NCBI GenBank assembly: GCA_030041355.1
Contig: JASHNZ010000011.1
Span: 1 to 64,000 of the forward strand
Origin: Nitrososphaerales archaeon
GTDB taxonomy: Archaea > Thermoproteota > Nitrososphaeria > Nitrososphaerales > CADDZS01
Direction: 5' to 3'
DNA length: 64,000 nt
Shown here piece by piece: positions 16,116 to 24,948 of the stretch. Numbering within the stretch: the first letter of the stretch is position 1; each line of letters opens with the position of its first letter. A program made the translations under genes and the position numbers. The notes under the pieces are model-generated. The model was not told where the DNA came from, made no database searches, and saw only the letters and a list, made by a program, of their open reading frames with translations.

Positions 16116-18861
16116 AAGTGACCAAAAGAAAAAGCTTCAATACGGTCTTACTCGTTCGCTTGTGTCGGCACGCTTGCCCGACACTGTCTATGTTCCTTTT
16201 CTTGAGGAACTAGCCCCTAATGGTTTTTTCTACGGAGGGCAATACATTGTAGAATTCGATCCCAATTCGCTCTGGTACGAGACTTCACTGACCATGGTGG
16301 CGCTTGCTTTGAGACAAGGAATCAAGACCGAATATCACGTGTTCCAGCATTTTCCTGATGAAGCCCGCGAAGCTCTATCTAAGCTTCGAATTGATGTCGT
16401 TACTTGCGAGAAACAAGGGCTCTTGAAAATAGTGGATAGTTTCACAGCTACATTAGATTATGAGAAAAAGAAAAAGAAGGGTGAAAAGTCCGATCCTTTC
16501 GCGACTCCCGGCAGGCCCCTTGATGTGGTTCGGGGAGTGAAAAATTGGGTTAACGCTGCAAAAGCGGGTTATTCCGACTTGGATAAACGTTGGCTCCACA
16601 TCGATGACAACACATCGATCTTTCTACAGTACAACGACGAAGAGACCCTGGTGGATTCTTGGCGAATCGGGCTTTTGCCTTTTGGAGTCCGTGCAAGGGA
16701 AACCCCCCATTTTCTTTCTTGGGTCAAGGGGACCGCTTCGGCGGCCTTCTATACAAAGTTCGAAGCGATGTGCGATGGCGTCATTGATTTGGAAACAAGA
16801 GAAGAGGGCGGAAAGATCAACAACTATCTTCGGCTCCGGATGCTTCGTGGCAGAAACTTTGATTCGCGTTGGCACCGGATTGAACTTTCAAGTACTGGTG
16901 AAGTGAAGCTCCTTGGCGCTTCTTCCGAAACTGAACAAAGGAAGCTCGCAGCCATTATGTTTACTGACATCGTTGGTTATACTGCTATTTCTCAAAGAGA
17001 CGAATCTCTTGCCTTACGTTTACTTGATAGGCATCGGGAAATTGTCCGCCCAATCTTTTCGAAGTTCAATGGCTCCGAAGTCAAAACAATCGGAGATGCC
17101 TTTCTTGTCGAGTTCGCCAGTGCCTTGGAGGCTGCAAAATGTGCCATAGAAATTCAGAAAGAGTTGAGCGAAGCAAATCGAATCGCGAAACACGTTGAGA
17201 AGATAGAGCTTCGAATTGGAGTACATCTCGGAGATGTGATCCACAGGGGAAACGACGTCTATGGAGACGCAGTGAATATCGCGTCTAGAATAGAGCCTTT
17301 AGCCGAACCAGGCGGTATTTGCGTTTCGCAGCAAGTCTACGATCATATCCTCAATAAATTCGAGTTTCCTTTGAAAACTATGGGTCCACGTGATCTGAAG
17401 AATGTGGAGTTTCCCATCGAGGTTTACAGGGTAATTTTACCTTGGAGGCAAGAAGCTCGAGAGGCAAGTGATGCGAAAGTCGAAATGGACAAGCTTAGAG
17501 TTGCGGTTCTTCCTCTTTCAAGCCTGAGTCCCGATCCTAACGATGAGTATTTCGCAGATGGAATGACCGAGGAACTGATTTCCACAATTTCGAACATCCA
17601 CGGTTTAGGCGTAGTCTCCAGAACCTCTGTGATGCAATACAAGAATGTCTCTCGAAAAATGCTCACAATAGGTCAAGAGCTAAACGCCGGGAGCGTTCTC
17701 GAAGGTAGTGTGCGAAAGGCAGGCAACCGCGTTCGCATCGCCGTTCAGCTAATCGATGTGGAAAACGACCGACATCTTTGGGCGGAAAACTACGATCGAG
17801 AACTCGAGGATGTATTCGCGATCCAGAGTGACATTTCTCGAAAAGTTGCAGATTCTCTTGAAATCAGATTGCTCGGGAACGACAAGGAAAGAATCGAGAA
17901 GCCAAAGACCGCAAGCGCTGAAGCCCACACCTTGTACTTGAAAGGCCGCTATTATTGGAACGAACGGAACGAAGAGTCCCTGAGAAAGGCGCTGGATTAT
18001 TTTCGTCTCGCCACCGAAAAAGACCCCAACTACGCTCTTGCATATTCTGGAATGGCAGATTGCTACACCGTTCTGGCGGACTTTGGACTCCTCTCGGCGA
18101 ACGAAGCTTTTTCCAAAGCTTCAGAGGCTTCCTTGAAGGCTCTTCGTACCGATCCCGATCTTGCCGAAGCGCACGCCTCGTATGGAAATTCGTTAGAAGG
18201 TCTGTGGGAGTTCAAGGCAGCAGAGCGAGAATTCAAGTCCGCGATTGCGCTTAACCCAAATTACGCGACCGCTCACCAGTGGTATGCCTTGCATCTAGAG
18301 CGCATGTGTAGATTTGACGAAGCGATCTCGGAGATAGAGAAAGCTAGAGAGCTTGATCCGCTCTCACCGCAGATAAGATCTAACACAGCACTCGCCTATA
18401 TTTCGAAAGGAGACTATGACGAAGCGATCTCTCGACTAAAGGCCTTGCTTGCAATTGAACCAAACTTTGGCCCTGCACAAGTCTGGTTGATTACAGCTTA
18501 TTCAGCAAAAGGCATGAACAGAGAAGCTCTAGAAGAAATAAGAAGCGGAGCGATTTCTAATCAATCGGCGGTGCGATGGTCGATGTTCGCGACAGCCTAC
18601 GCAAAAGCTGGGATGCAGAAAGAAGCTGAAGAGATTATTTTACGACTACAGGAGCGCTCTAAGAAAGAGTATGTGGACCCGGTGCTCTTCGCAAGTATCT
18701 ACTCGTCCTTGGGTATGAAAGATGAAGCTTTTGACTGGCTGGAAAGGGCCTACGAAAAGCGCTCGCAATTTCTCATGTATTTGCAGATTTATCCATGGTT
18801 TGAAGGCGTGAGATCCGATAAGAGATATCTTGATTTGATAAAGAGAATCGGATTCCCATGA
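16108..18861 (+). CDS. KaiC-like / class III adenylate cyclase / TolB-like / TPR signalling protein
   Basis: 917 aa in four parts. Residues 1-275 resemble an archaeal KaiC/MEDS-type RecA-like domain (YTKFEAMCDGVIDLETREE near its end), but the P-loop position (about 48-60) has no GxGKT, so ATP hydrolysis is unlikely. Residues about 276-450 are a class III nucleotidyl cyclase: metal Asp287 (FTDIVGYT) and Asp330 (TIGDAF), adenine-selecting Lys326, and GDAVNIASR, so an active adenylate cyclase is predicted. Residues about 462-600 match the TolB-like domain found in bacterial cyclase-TPR proteins (VAVLPL, YFADGMTEELI, VLEGSVRKAG). The rest is TPR repeats. No membrane segment is seen. The cyclase-TolB-TPR order is common in soil bacteria, suggesting transfer. 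Confidence 0.88.
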   Translation: MFESDQKKKLQYGLTRSLVSARLPDTVYVPFLEELAPNGFFYGGQYIVEFDPNSLWYETSLTMVALALRQGIKTEYHVFQHFPDEAREALSKLRIDVVTCEKQGLLKIVDSFTATLDYEKKKKKGEKSDPFATPGRPLDVVRGVKNWVNAAKAGYSDLDKRWLHIDDNTSIFLQYNDEETLVDSWRIGLLPFGVRARETPHFLSWVKGTASAAFYTKFEAMCDGVIDLETREEGGKINNYLRLRMLRGRNFDSRWHRIELSSTGEVKLLGASSETEQRKLAAIMFTDIVGYTAISQRDESLALRLLDRHREIVRPIFSKFNGSEVKTIGDAFLVEFASALEAAKCAIEIQKELSEANRIAKHVEKIELRIGVHLGDVIHRGNDVYGDAVNIASRIEPLAEPGGICVSQQVYDHILNKFEFPLKTMGPRDLKNVEFPIEVYRVILPWRQEAREASDAKVEMDKLRVAVLPLSSLSPDPNDEYFADGMTEELISTISNIHGLGVVSRTSVMQYKNVSRKMLTIGQELNAGSVLEGSVRKAGNRVRIAVQLIDVENDRHLWAENYDRELEDVFAIQSDISRKVADSLEIRLLGNDKERIEKPKTASAEAHTLYLKGRYYWNERNEESLRKALDYFRLATEKDPNYALAYSGMADCYTVLADFGLLSANEAFSKASEASLKALRTDPDLAEAHASYGNSLEGLWEFKAAEREFKSAIALNPNYATAHQWYALHLERMCRFDEAISEIEKARELDPLSPQIRSNTALAYISKGDYDEAISRLKALLAIEPNFGPAQVWLITAYSAKGMNREALEEIRSGAISNQSAVRWSMFATAYAKAGMQKEAEEIILRLQERSKKEYVDPVLFASIYSSLGMKDEAFDWLERAYEKRSQFLMYLQIYPWFEGVRSDKRYLDLIKRIGFP

Positions 18862-19500
18862 TTTGTACCTAGGAGTCAATGAATTCGATATCAAAGCTTC
18901 TGGGAAAGTGATATGACCCTGACCCATAGCGAAGAGTTCTCAAAAGCTCAATTCAAGTGCCCGTACTTCAAATGACACCTTCTTTGCGGCGAATCTTTGC
19001 GAAGTGTAAAGAAATCCTCTTGCTTCAAGGCATAAGAGTTTCTCATGTTACCATACTGAATTGGATTTGGAAGTACATCTCAAGTCTATGTTGAGAGTGC
19101 ACAATGATCAAGTGACCAGAGAGTGCACATCACTGATCGTGTTTTCTGGGCCCGAGACTCGATAAGTCTCCAAAGCATCATCTCAAAACAAGCCTTTTTA
19201 CAGGTTTTTTGAAGCTGCAAAAAAGCTAGCAGCTAGCTGAAATTTTTGAAAGACCTGCCAATCCGCCAAAAATCCCTATTCGCTGGAGCGAGGAATCAGA
19301 GAGATGGAAGGGTGCAAAATTCATCTCTTGGACCACCAAGCCTGGCCGAGCATCGCGGTGGGAAGGGTCGAAGGGTTAAGGATCAGTTTCTCTTTTTCAT
19401 TCGGGGTTGGCAATCTGAAGCACGCTCCGACCCTCATCACGTTCATATCTGCCTTCAGACCCTTGAAATGGTCTGCCTGTCTATCTGATCTGTGAATCAG
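18862..19500. other. gene-poor DNA with short repeats
   Basis: No convincing gene. Short repeats are visible: an 11-bp direct repeat GAGAGTGCACA at about 19093 and 19119, and a tandem AGCTAGC pair at 19224-19237. Short open frames near 19246-19495 on the plus strand lack protein-like features. Confidence 0.5.
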
Positions 19501-19603
19501 AGTCTGATTTCAGATGAATTTTCATCTGTGCTGCAACTTTGATCTTAGATCAAGAGTCTGTCTGAAAAATCAGACCCCAAAAGTATCTGATTTCAGATGC
19601 AAG
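19500..19603. repeat. cluster of short palindromes and direct repeats
   Basis: Within about 100 bp: the 14-mer TCTGATTTCAGATG twice (19503-19516 and 19586-19599); CAGATGAA-TT-TTCATCTG at 19511-19528; and TTGATCT-T-AGATCAA at 19539-19553. The density of inverted sequence is unlike the rest of the window. Confidence 0.7.
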
Positions 19604-19643
19604 GATAGACAGACAGATAGACAGACAGATAGACAGACAGATA
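19604..19643. repeat. 12-bp tandem repeat
   Basis: Three perfect copies of GATAGACAGACA at 19604-19639, followed by a partial copy. It is directly next to the palindrome cluster. Confidence 0.9.
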
Positions 19644-19659
19644 TATCAAAAAAGGGGAC

Positions 19660-20090
19660 ATAGAGAAAACAAGCACAAGTCAGAGAGACGAATTCTTCTC
19701 CCTTTTTTGCGCGATCTGCGTCTCTCTGTTGGTCTGAGCACGTTTCGGGGTCCTCGCGGCATCTGAATCAGACCCTTTTCGCATCTGATCTTCGGACCAG
19801 ATTACCCTTTGCTCTGTGCTCCGGGGCTTACAGACCCCTTAAGCATAAGCTTGATTTGCGCTCGAAGCCTCGAAATCGAATTAGGGGCAAAATAACCCTC
19901 GCCCACTTCTTCGAAGACACTAAAAGAGGGAGGTATCTAGTTCATATGTTGGTCACTCGGCAATTTCCTCTTCCCGAACAAATCCGTGCTTGTACCACAA
20001 AGGATATGCGGTGGTCAAGTCATGGAAGGATCCCGGGCGAGCTGTAAGGAAGGACAGCGAAGAAGCCGCTGAAGCCCATACAGTCTTGAG
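19660..20090. other. gene-poor DNA; possible acetyltransferase relic on the minus strand
   Basis: No intact gene. On the minus strand, below the integrase relic, a frame of about 45 codons ends AYPLWYKHGFVREEEIAE and stop near 19955. Its LWYKHGFV piece resembles the last strand of GNAT acetyltransferases. This is weak evidence. Confidence 0.25.
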
Positions 20091-20276
20091 CTATCTGGGA
20101 TCCTTTGCCTCAGCCCACTGTTCCTGTATGTGGTCAATCAGTCGCTTAAGGTTACCCTCACCAATGCCAATGTGCTTCAGAAACATGTCAAAACGGTGCC
20201 CGTATCTATCCTTAGTCAAAGGGCTTCGAATCGCGTCGAAGAACTCAGTCAAAGGATCGAGCTCGATGATTTCCAT
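20091..20276 (-). pseudogene. truncated tyrosine recombinase/integrase, N-terminal domain only
   Basis: About 61 codons from the ATG at 20276: MEIIELDPLTEFFDAIRSPL, TKDRYGHRFDMFLKHIG, then NLKRLIDHIQEQWAEAKD and a stop. This matches the SAM-like, core-binding N-terminal domain of archaeal phage-type integrases (xxFLDAIRSPxTKxxYxxxLxxF). The catalytic domain with its Arg, His and Tyr residues is absent, and the reading frame stops where the next helix should begin. It is the remnant of an integrated element and cannot be active by itself. Confidence 0.7.
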
Positions 20277-20303
20277 CAGGCTTGTCGTATAAAAGAAATC
20301 CAA

Positions 20304-20744
20304 TTTTAATTGTCGTTTCTCGATGTTCTTTGCGCTAAGAAAACTAGATTTCGTGCTCAGATTCTCAAATTAGTTTTCACTGAAATATCAAATTATACTC
20401 TTTTTTTCTGAAAGTTGCTTGCACTGGATTTCGTTCCAATTCCCAAAGTATCTTGCACTAGCTTGGGCCAGCTTCATTATGAAGAATCTTCATGATTTTT
20501 ACCCGAAGATCATGGAACCGTTTTTTCAGCCAAAAAATGAGTGGGAATGTAGCCCAGATTATCTCAATGCTCAAGAGCAAGCGTGTTTCCCTATCAACCT
20601 AACTCTTTCAAATTTGGAACCTCATCCAGAACATCAGCTCCAACGACTGACATATTCCTCGAACAGCGCTTGATTGCTCCCAATCATTTTTAATCAAGAA
20701 TGCTAGCTTAAACCAAAACAAGGAAAAGAAGAAGCTAGAAGATT
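20304..20744. other. AT-rich intergenic region
   Basis: No supported gene. An open frame of 84 codons on the plus strand from 20419 has no recognisable feature, and its composition does not look like a folded protein. Confidence 0.4.
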
Positions 20745-21017
20745 TTGCGTGACGATAATATAATCGGAATAGTGTTTACAGTTTTTGGAGTCATCCTCAT
20801 GATAGCTGTTTTCCTAGATGGATTGATGTGTCATTGTGCTATGGAAACCGCCGGTCAACCAAACAATTTTGGTATTTATTGTTGCCAAGCTGAACCTTCA
20901 CTCATTTACTTTTTGCCTTTCCTTATTGGAATCGTACCAACCGTACTAGGTCTTACAATGTTGGTGCGTGTGGCTCTAATACATCCATCAACCGAAAATA
21001 TTCAAAGGAAAAATTAG
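20745..21017 (+). CDS. small two-helix membrane protein
   Basis: 90 aa with hydrophobic helices at about residues 6-24 and 55-77. The loop between them is Cys-rich (CHCAMETAG and YCCQAEPS). The start is a TTG at 20745, after a purine-rich AAGAAGAAGC stretch. I do not recognise the family. The next small gene has the same layout, a Cys-containing loop between two helices, so the two may be related. Confidence 0.45.
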   Translation: MRDDNIIGIVFTVFGVILMIAVFLDGLMCHCAMETAGQPNNFGIYCCQAEPSLIYFLPFLIGIVPTVLGLTMLVRVALIHPSTENIQRKN

Positions 21018-21092
21018 AATGCTCTCCGGAGCATTAACCAAAGAGTGTCAAACCAGCTGCGGAACGTAAAGCACGCGTGCTAGGTCTATAAA

Positions 21093-21383
21093 ATGAGGTA
21101 CAAACTCATTTATGCAATTATTGCTATCGTTTACTTTTTGTTGGCTTTAGATTTAACAGCAGTGCGCGTTTGTCACTACGCTCAATGCTCACCCGACCCG
21201 ACAACGAACATCCTGACGGTCTTGGTCGGTGGAGAAGTTTTGATATTCTTGGCATACGCTTATCTTTCGAGGAAAATTCAGACTGGATCGCTGGCGAGCA
21301 GAGTTGCAATTCTGGCAGATTTTTTCTCACGGAGATCAGCTCTAAGGGCAACGAATTTTGAGAACTGGTGCAAGTTTATTTGA
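21093..21383 (+). CDS. small two-helix membrane protein
   Basis: 96 aa, ATG start. Hydrophobic helices at about residues 5-25 and 40-59 flank a loop with CHYAQCSPDP. The C-terminal 35 residues are basic. A CTATAAA sequence touches the ATG, too close to act as the TATA box for this start. I do not recognise the family. Confidence 0.4.
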   Translation: MRYKLIYAIIAIVYFLLALDLTAVRVCHYAQCSPDPTTNILTVLVGGEVLIFLAYAYLSRKIQTGSLASRVAILADFFSRRSALRATNFENWCKFI

Positions 21384-21434
21384 GGCAAATGCAGACAACT
21401 TTGAGAAGCGACAGTAAGAGATAGAAAACCGAGA

Positions 21435-21565
21435 TGGGCCGGACCGGATTTGAACCGGCGACCTCGTGATTTCCGCTTCAGGCATATCAGTCACGCGCTC
21501 TAAGTACACCCTCGCTACTCACGGAGAAACTCCAAGCAAGGAGGTCCATGCTGAGCTACCGGCCC
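21435..21565 (-). tRNA. tRNA-Ile (GAU) with two introns
   Basis: On the minus strand the exons give acceptor GGGCCGG/CCGGCCC with discriminator A, D-stem GCTC/GAGC, anticodon stem CGTGA/TCACG with loop CTGATAA (anticodon GAT), variable AGGTC, and T-arm GCCGG-TTCAAAT-CCGGT. Joining the exons needs removal of about 42 nt inside the D-loop (about 21504-21545) and about 14 nt after anticodon position 37 (about 21471-21484). The mature length would be 75 nt. The D-loop intron site is non-canonical; its ends can pair (CCTC with GAGG) as in a bulge-helix-bulge. Confidence 0.85.
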
Positions 21566-21733
21566 ATAAGTTTAGAGAATTGAATCAGCACACGAAATCA
21601 TTTTAGCTTTTTTTAACCTTGTGTTTTTTTGGATTATTTTCTTTTCCACAATCCGATCTGGTAATGACCTGTACGAATCTAAAAAGCAACACTCATTAGT
21701 TTAATCAGAGCATTACGTTTTTGGTCGCATAAC

Positions 21734-21806
21734 GGGCTGGTAGTTCAGTGGTAGTAACGCTCGCCTCGCACGCGAGAGGTCAGGGGTTCAAATCCCCTCC
21801 AGTCCA
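21734..21806 (+). tRNA. tRNA-Ala (CGC)
   Basis: 73-nt intronless cloverleaf: acceptor GGGCTGG/CCAGTCC with the G3:U70 wobble that marks tRNA-Ala, D-arm starting GTTCAGTGG, anticodon stem CTCGC... closing on GCGAG with loop CTCGCAC (anticodon CGC), T-arm AGGGG-TTCAAAT-CCCCT, and discriminator A. Confidence 0.93.
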
Positions 21807-21882
21807 TGCTTTCACTGCACTAAGCGGTCGACTCCCGGTAATATCGTAAAACGAAAAAGAAGATAGAGAAGGCTCAACTCAA

Positions 21883-23547
21883 ATGAACGACAAGCCTGTC
21901 AGAGATGTCTACGCGCACCTATCCAATTCTTATGGCAGAAATCACTACGAGATTGACCGGCCTCTTCATCAGCTTCTTACTTATTTTTCAGGAGCCGTAC
22001 CTAAATTGTCTGAGCTTGGAGATTTCGTTGGGAAGGAGCTTTATGAAATTTCTGACTACGTAGACAAAATAGGAAATCCAAAGATCATTACTTGGGGAAT
22101 AAACGGCGAACGAGTAGACGAGGCATGGCTCGATCCTGCTGAAAGATGGGCCCTTGAGAGACTCGTCAAAGAGTTCGGAATCAACAAGTGGGCCTATCGC
22201 GGGGGAAACTGGTTTGACCATTATACCTTCATCTATCTCATAGCCGACCCCGGCTTGGCTTGTATACTCACTCTAACCAATCAAACAGCCTACGCCCTGT
22301 TCAAGTACGGTAGCAGTTCTCAGAAGAAAGTCATACCCTCTCTGATTGGCGAAGAAGAGGACCTGAAATTTGGGGCAACTTGGTTCACTGAGATTCAAGG
22401 TGGAAGTGACTTAGGATCGAATGTGGTCCGGGCGAATAAAGATAAAGGCGACAAGTGGACCATAAATGGAGACACCAAGTATTTCGCAAGCGACGCGGGT
22501 CTTGCGGATTATGCACTTGTGACCGCTCGACCATCGAAAGGAGCGCGGGGAGCAAAAGGATTGGCATTGTTCTTGGTTCCTCGACTCACTTCGCTCTCCG
22601 ACAAAAATTTCCGAATCACTCGACTGAAAGACAAGAGTGCCACCAGAAACGTCCCGACCGGAGAAGTGGAGTTTAGAGATTCAGAAGCAGAAGTGATAGG
22701 AGAGCCCGGTAAGGGAATCTATTACGTGATGGAGAACCTGACCGTTTCGCGGATTGCGAATTCGATGGGTGCACTTGGTCTTGCGAGAAAGGCGTATCTC
22801 GAAGCGTATTATTATGCTCAGAAGAGATCGTCGTTTGGGAAACCACTTATCGAGCATCCTCTGATCCAAAGAGACCTTCTCGATATGGAAGTTTGGATCG
22901 AAGGGGCCTTGGCTCTTGCGCTCAAAACAATATACCAATTTCAGAAATCCTGGAAAGAGTCAATAGCGAAGTCTTCTTTGTATGATTACACAAGAATTCT
23001 AACTCATATCTCGAAGAACCTTTCAAGCGAGATGAGTTCCGAGGTTACAAAGATGGCGATGGAGCTCCATGGCGGGATCGGTTTTCTCTTGGAATTTCCG
23101 ATTGAAAGACTGCATAGGGAAGCTCTCGTTACTCCAATTTGGGAGGGAGGTAGCAATATTCAAGCTCTGGACATGCTTGAAGCAATTGGCAAAGGGGCAG
23201 CTGTAACTCTTTTGGAAGACCTAAGATCAATTTCAGCGACGGTAGATACAGACCGAGACTTGGCTCAATCCTGTCTTGATAACATTGGTTCGACGCTTTC
23301 CTTACTTGATTCAGAAGAAGCTCAGAAGCCCCGGCAAGACGAGTTCACTGAATTCATCGCCAAGGATATACTCAATAGCTTAGGCCACAACATTGCAACT
23401 ATTCTTCTACTGGCTGCGGGAAGCTCGCTTAAGGAACCCAGGTTTACATTTGCTGGGAAATACTATTTCTCGCGCTTCATAAAGCATGAGATTCCCACAA
23501 AAATGAATATTTCACGGGTAAGAAATTTCATTGCGATAGACCGTTGA
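21883..23547 (+). CDS. acyl-CoA dehydrogenase, AidB-like
   Basis: FAD-dependent acyl-CoA dehydrogenase of 554 aa, longer than the usual 380-400 aa, as in the AidB group. GATWFTEIQGGSDLGSN is the FAD/substrate signature, followed by WTINGDTKYFASDAGLADYALVTARP; SRIANSMGALGLARKAYLEA and YAQKRSSFGKPL mark the C-terminal helical domain, and MELHGGIGFLLEFPIERLHR with TPIWEGGSNIQALDML is typical of AidB relatives. It likely acts in fatty or branched acyl-CoA metabolism, but the substrate is unknown. The C-terminal 100 residues extend beyond the core. The ATG start lies 76 bp after tRNA-Ala. Confidence 0.9.
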   Translation: MNDKPVRDVYAHLSNSYGRNHYEIDRPLHQLLTYFSGAVPKLSELGDFVGKELYEISDYVDKIGNPKIITWGINGERVDEAWLDPAERWALERLVKEFGINKWAYRGGNWFDHYTFIYLIADPGLACILTLTNQTAYALFKYGSSSQKKVIPSLIGEEEDLKFGATWFTEIQGGSDLGSNVVRANKDKGDKWTINGDTKYFASDAGLADYALVTARPSKGARGAKGLALFLVPRLTSLSDKNFRITRLKDKSATRNVPTGEVEFRDSEAEVIGEPGKGIYYVMENLTVSRIANSMGALGLARKAYLEAYYYAQKRSSFGKPLIEHPLIQRDLLDMEVWIEGALALALKTIYQFQKSWKESIAKSSLYDYTRILTHISKNLSSEMSSEVTKMAMELHGGIGFLLEFPIERLHREALVTPIWEGGSNIQALDMLEAIGKGAAVTLLEDLRSISATVDTDRDLAQSCLDNIGSTLSLLDSEEAQKPRQDEFTEFIAKDILNSLGHNIATILLLAAGSSLKEPRFTFAGKYYFSRFIKHEIPTKMNISRVRNFIAIDR

Positions 23548-23552
23548 TCGGA

Positions 23553-24719
23553 TTAGGATCGAGCAGCCCTCAATGCTCTTACGAGCCGGCTCACTTCCTC
23601 CTCGTCATTGTAAAAATGCGGAGAGATCCGCAGGATTTTCTTTGATCCCACCTCCCTTTCCGCGACTGTGATACGTTCTTTTGATAATTTTTGAACAATG
23701 TCTATTGGCTTAATATCAAGTGTTTCAAAGGGCGTTATACTCGTGCGCTGCCCTTTTCTGCTTGAACCAATCATTCGATAAGATTTGTCAAGTGAAAGTT
23801 CTTCAATGATGGCGTCCGCAAGTCGCAGATTTTTTTCTCGCACGCTGGGAACGCCAAGTGAAGTTACAAGATCAATTGCGGCGGAAAACCCGTAACAGTA
23901 GGCCCAGTTTCGGAAGCCTTCCTGAAGTTTCGCCGCAGTCTCGAGAACACTGAACTCGCCGTCAGGAGTATAGGTACAAGCGTTTGGTCCAAAATTCAAG
24001 GGCTCAAGAGAATCGAGCGCTTCTTTCTTGCAATAAAAGAACCCTAAGCCTAGAGGACCGCAGAGCCACTTCGCTGCCGTGCCTGCGCAGAAATCACAAT
24101 CAATAGCCTCAAGATCAGTAGGTATGCTTCCAACAGACTGCGAAGCGTCTAGAAAAAATCGTGCTCCATGTTCATGGGAGATCTTTGAGGCTTCAGCTAC
24201 CGGCATAATCGTGCCCAAGTTGTAAATTACATGACTCATGACAACAAGTTTCGCTTTTGTTTCCCCTAGGGCGCTATCTAACATGGCAAGATCAGGCACA
24301 CCATAGCTATCGGTCTTGAGATCTAAAATTCTCGCTTTCTTAGTGTCTGCGTAATATTTCCATGGCAGGAAATTGGAAGGATGCTCCGTGGCGCCACCGC
24401 GGGATATCATGTAGTCCCCAGGTGAGAGTTTAAACCCGTTTGCAACCATATTAATGCTCTGAGTTGCACTTTCCGTAAATACGATCCCCTCTTTTGGAAC
24501 ATTCAGTAGCTTCGATAGCTTCTCTCGGGCAAGATTTCCACCCTCTTTTAGCTTGAGATAGAACTCATCACTGGGCCCGAATTTCGAATAAGAGGTTACG
24601 GCTTGTGAAATTGCATTTGTGGCAGATTTGCTCATAGGTGTATACGAAGCATTGTTGAAGTAGACTGTAGTACTCTTAATCGGAAACTCTTCGTTAAGAT
24701 TATCGGGAAGTTGTAACAT
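23553..24719 (-). CDS. class V aminotransferase / cysteine desulfurase-like PLP enzyme
   Basis: 388 aa PLP enzyme. TESATQSINMVANGF, the PLP Asp in FFLDASQSVGSIPTDL, and the Schiff-base Lys in AGTAAKWLCGPLGLGFFYCKK are in family order. The C-terminal half (ITPFETLDIKPIDIVQKL, VAEREVGSKKILRISPHFYN) resembles SufS/CsdA- and IscS-related enzymes, but a clear catalytic Cys loop is not evident, so desulfurase activity is unproven. The TATA box at 24743-24751 predicts a leaderless transcript. It is convergent with the acyl-CoA dehydrogenase, 5 bp apart. Confidence 0.85.
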   Translation of the reverse strand: MLQLPDNLNEEFPIKSTTVYFNNASYTPMSKSATNAISQAVTSYSKFGPSDEFYLKLKEGGNLAREKLSKLLNVPKEGIVFTESATQSINMVANGFKLSPGDYMISRGGATEHPSNFLPWKYYADTKKARILDLKTDSYGVPDLAMLDSALGETKAKLVVMSHVIYNLGTIMPVAEASKISHEHGARFFLDASQSVGSIPTDLEAIDCDFCAGTAAKWLCGPLGLGFFYCKKEALDSLEPLNFGPNACTYTPDGEFSVLETAAKLQEGFRNWAYCYGFSAAIDLVTSLGVPSVREKNLRLADAIIEELSLDKSYRMIGSSRKGQRTSITPFETLDIKPIDIVQKLSKERITVAEREVGSKKILRISPHFYNDEEEVSRLVRALRAARS

Positions 24720-24742
24720 GTCACTAAGCTGGAATCAAGAAA

Positions 24743-24751
24743 GCATTTAAA
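24743..24751 (-). promoter_or_regulatory. TATA box for the class V aminotransferase
   Basis: Minus-strand GTTTAAATG is centred about 29 bp before the ATG at 24719. Confidence 0.55.
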
Positions 24752-24798
24752 CGAAGTTGGAACGATGGGTTTCGCTGAAATTTCCTTTCCTCCATTTT

Positions 24799-24896
24799 GG
24801 GCTCGTCGTCTAGCTTGGTTAGGACACCGCTCTGACTGTGAGTTCGAGCTTGCAAGAAAACGGCGGGGGTCGTGGGTTCAAGTCCCTCCGAGCCCA
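24799..24896 (+). tRNA. tRNA-Val (GAC) with one intron
   Basis: Exons fold into acceptor GGGCTCG/CGAGCCC with discriminator A, D-stem GTCT/GGAC, anticodon stem CCGCT/GGCGG, loop CTGACAC (anticodon GAC) after removing about 23 nt (24837-24859), and variable GGGTC. The T-arm GTGGG-TTCAAGT-CCCTC has a U50:U64 mismatch. The intron junction is next to the anticodon, at or one base from the canonical 37/38 site. The last 15 bases, with the odd U64, recur exactly at 35134-35148 and with one change at 27956-27970. Confidence 0.85.
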
Positions 24897-24948
24897 CTTG
24901 TAATTATCCTTGAATTCGGGACTCGAACCCAGAACACACTAGAAGCGA

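Noticed and set aside
19604-19643. CRISPR array
   Set aside because: The 12-bp units are contiguous, with no spacers.
20419-20673. Open frame of 84 codons in AT-rich DNA
   Set aside because: No domain, no helix pattern and no promoter element at the right distance.
23553-24719. Firm call of cysteine desulfurase (sufS)
   Set aside because: The PLP site is clear, but the mobile catalytic Cys loop is not convincing.
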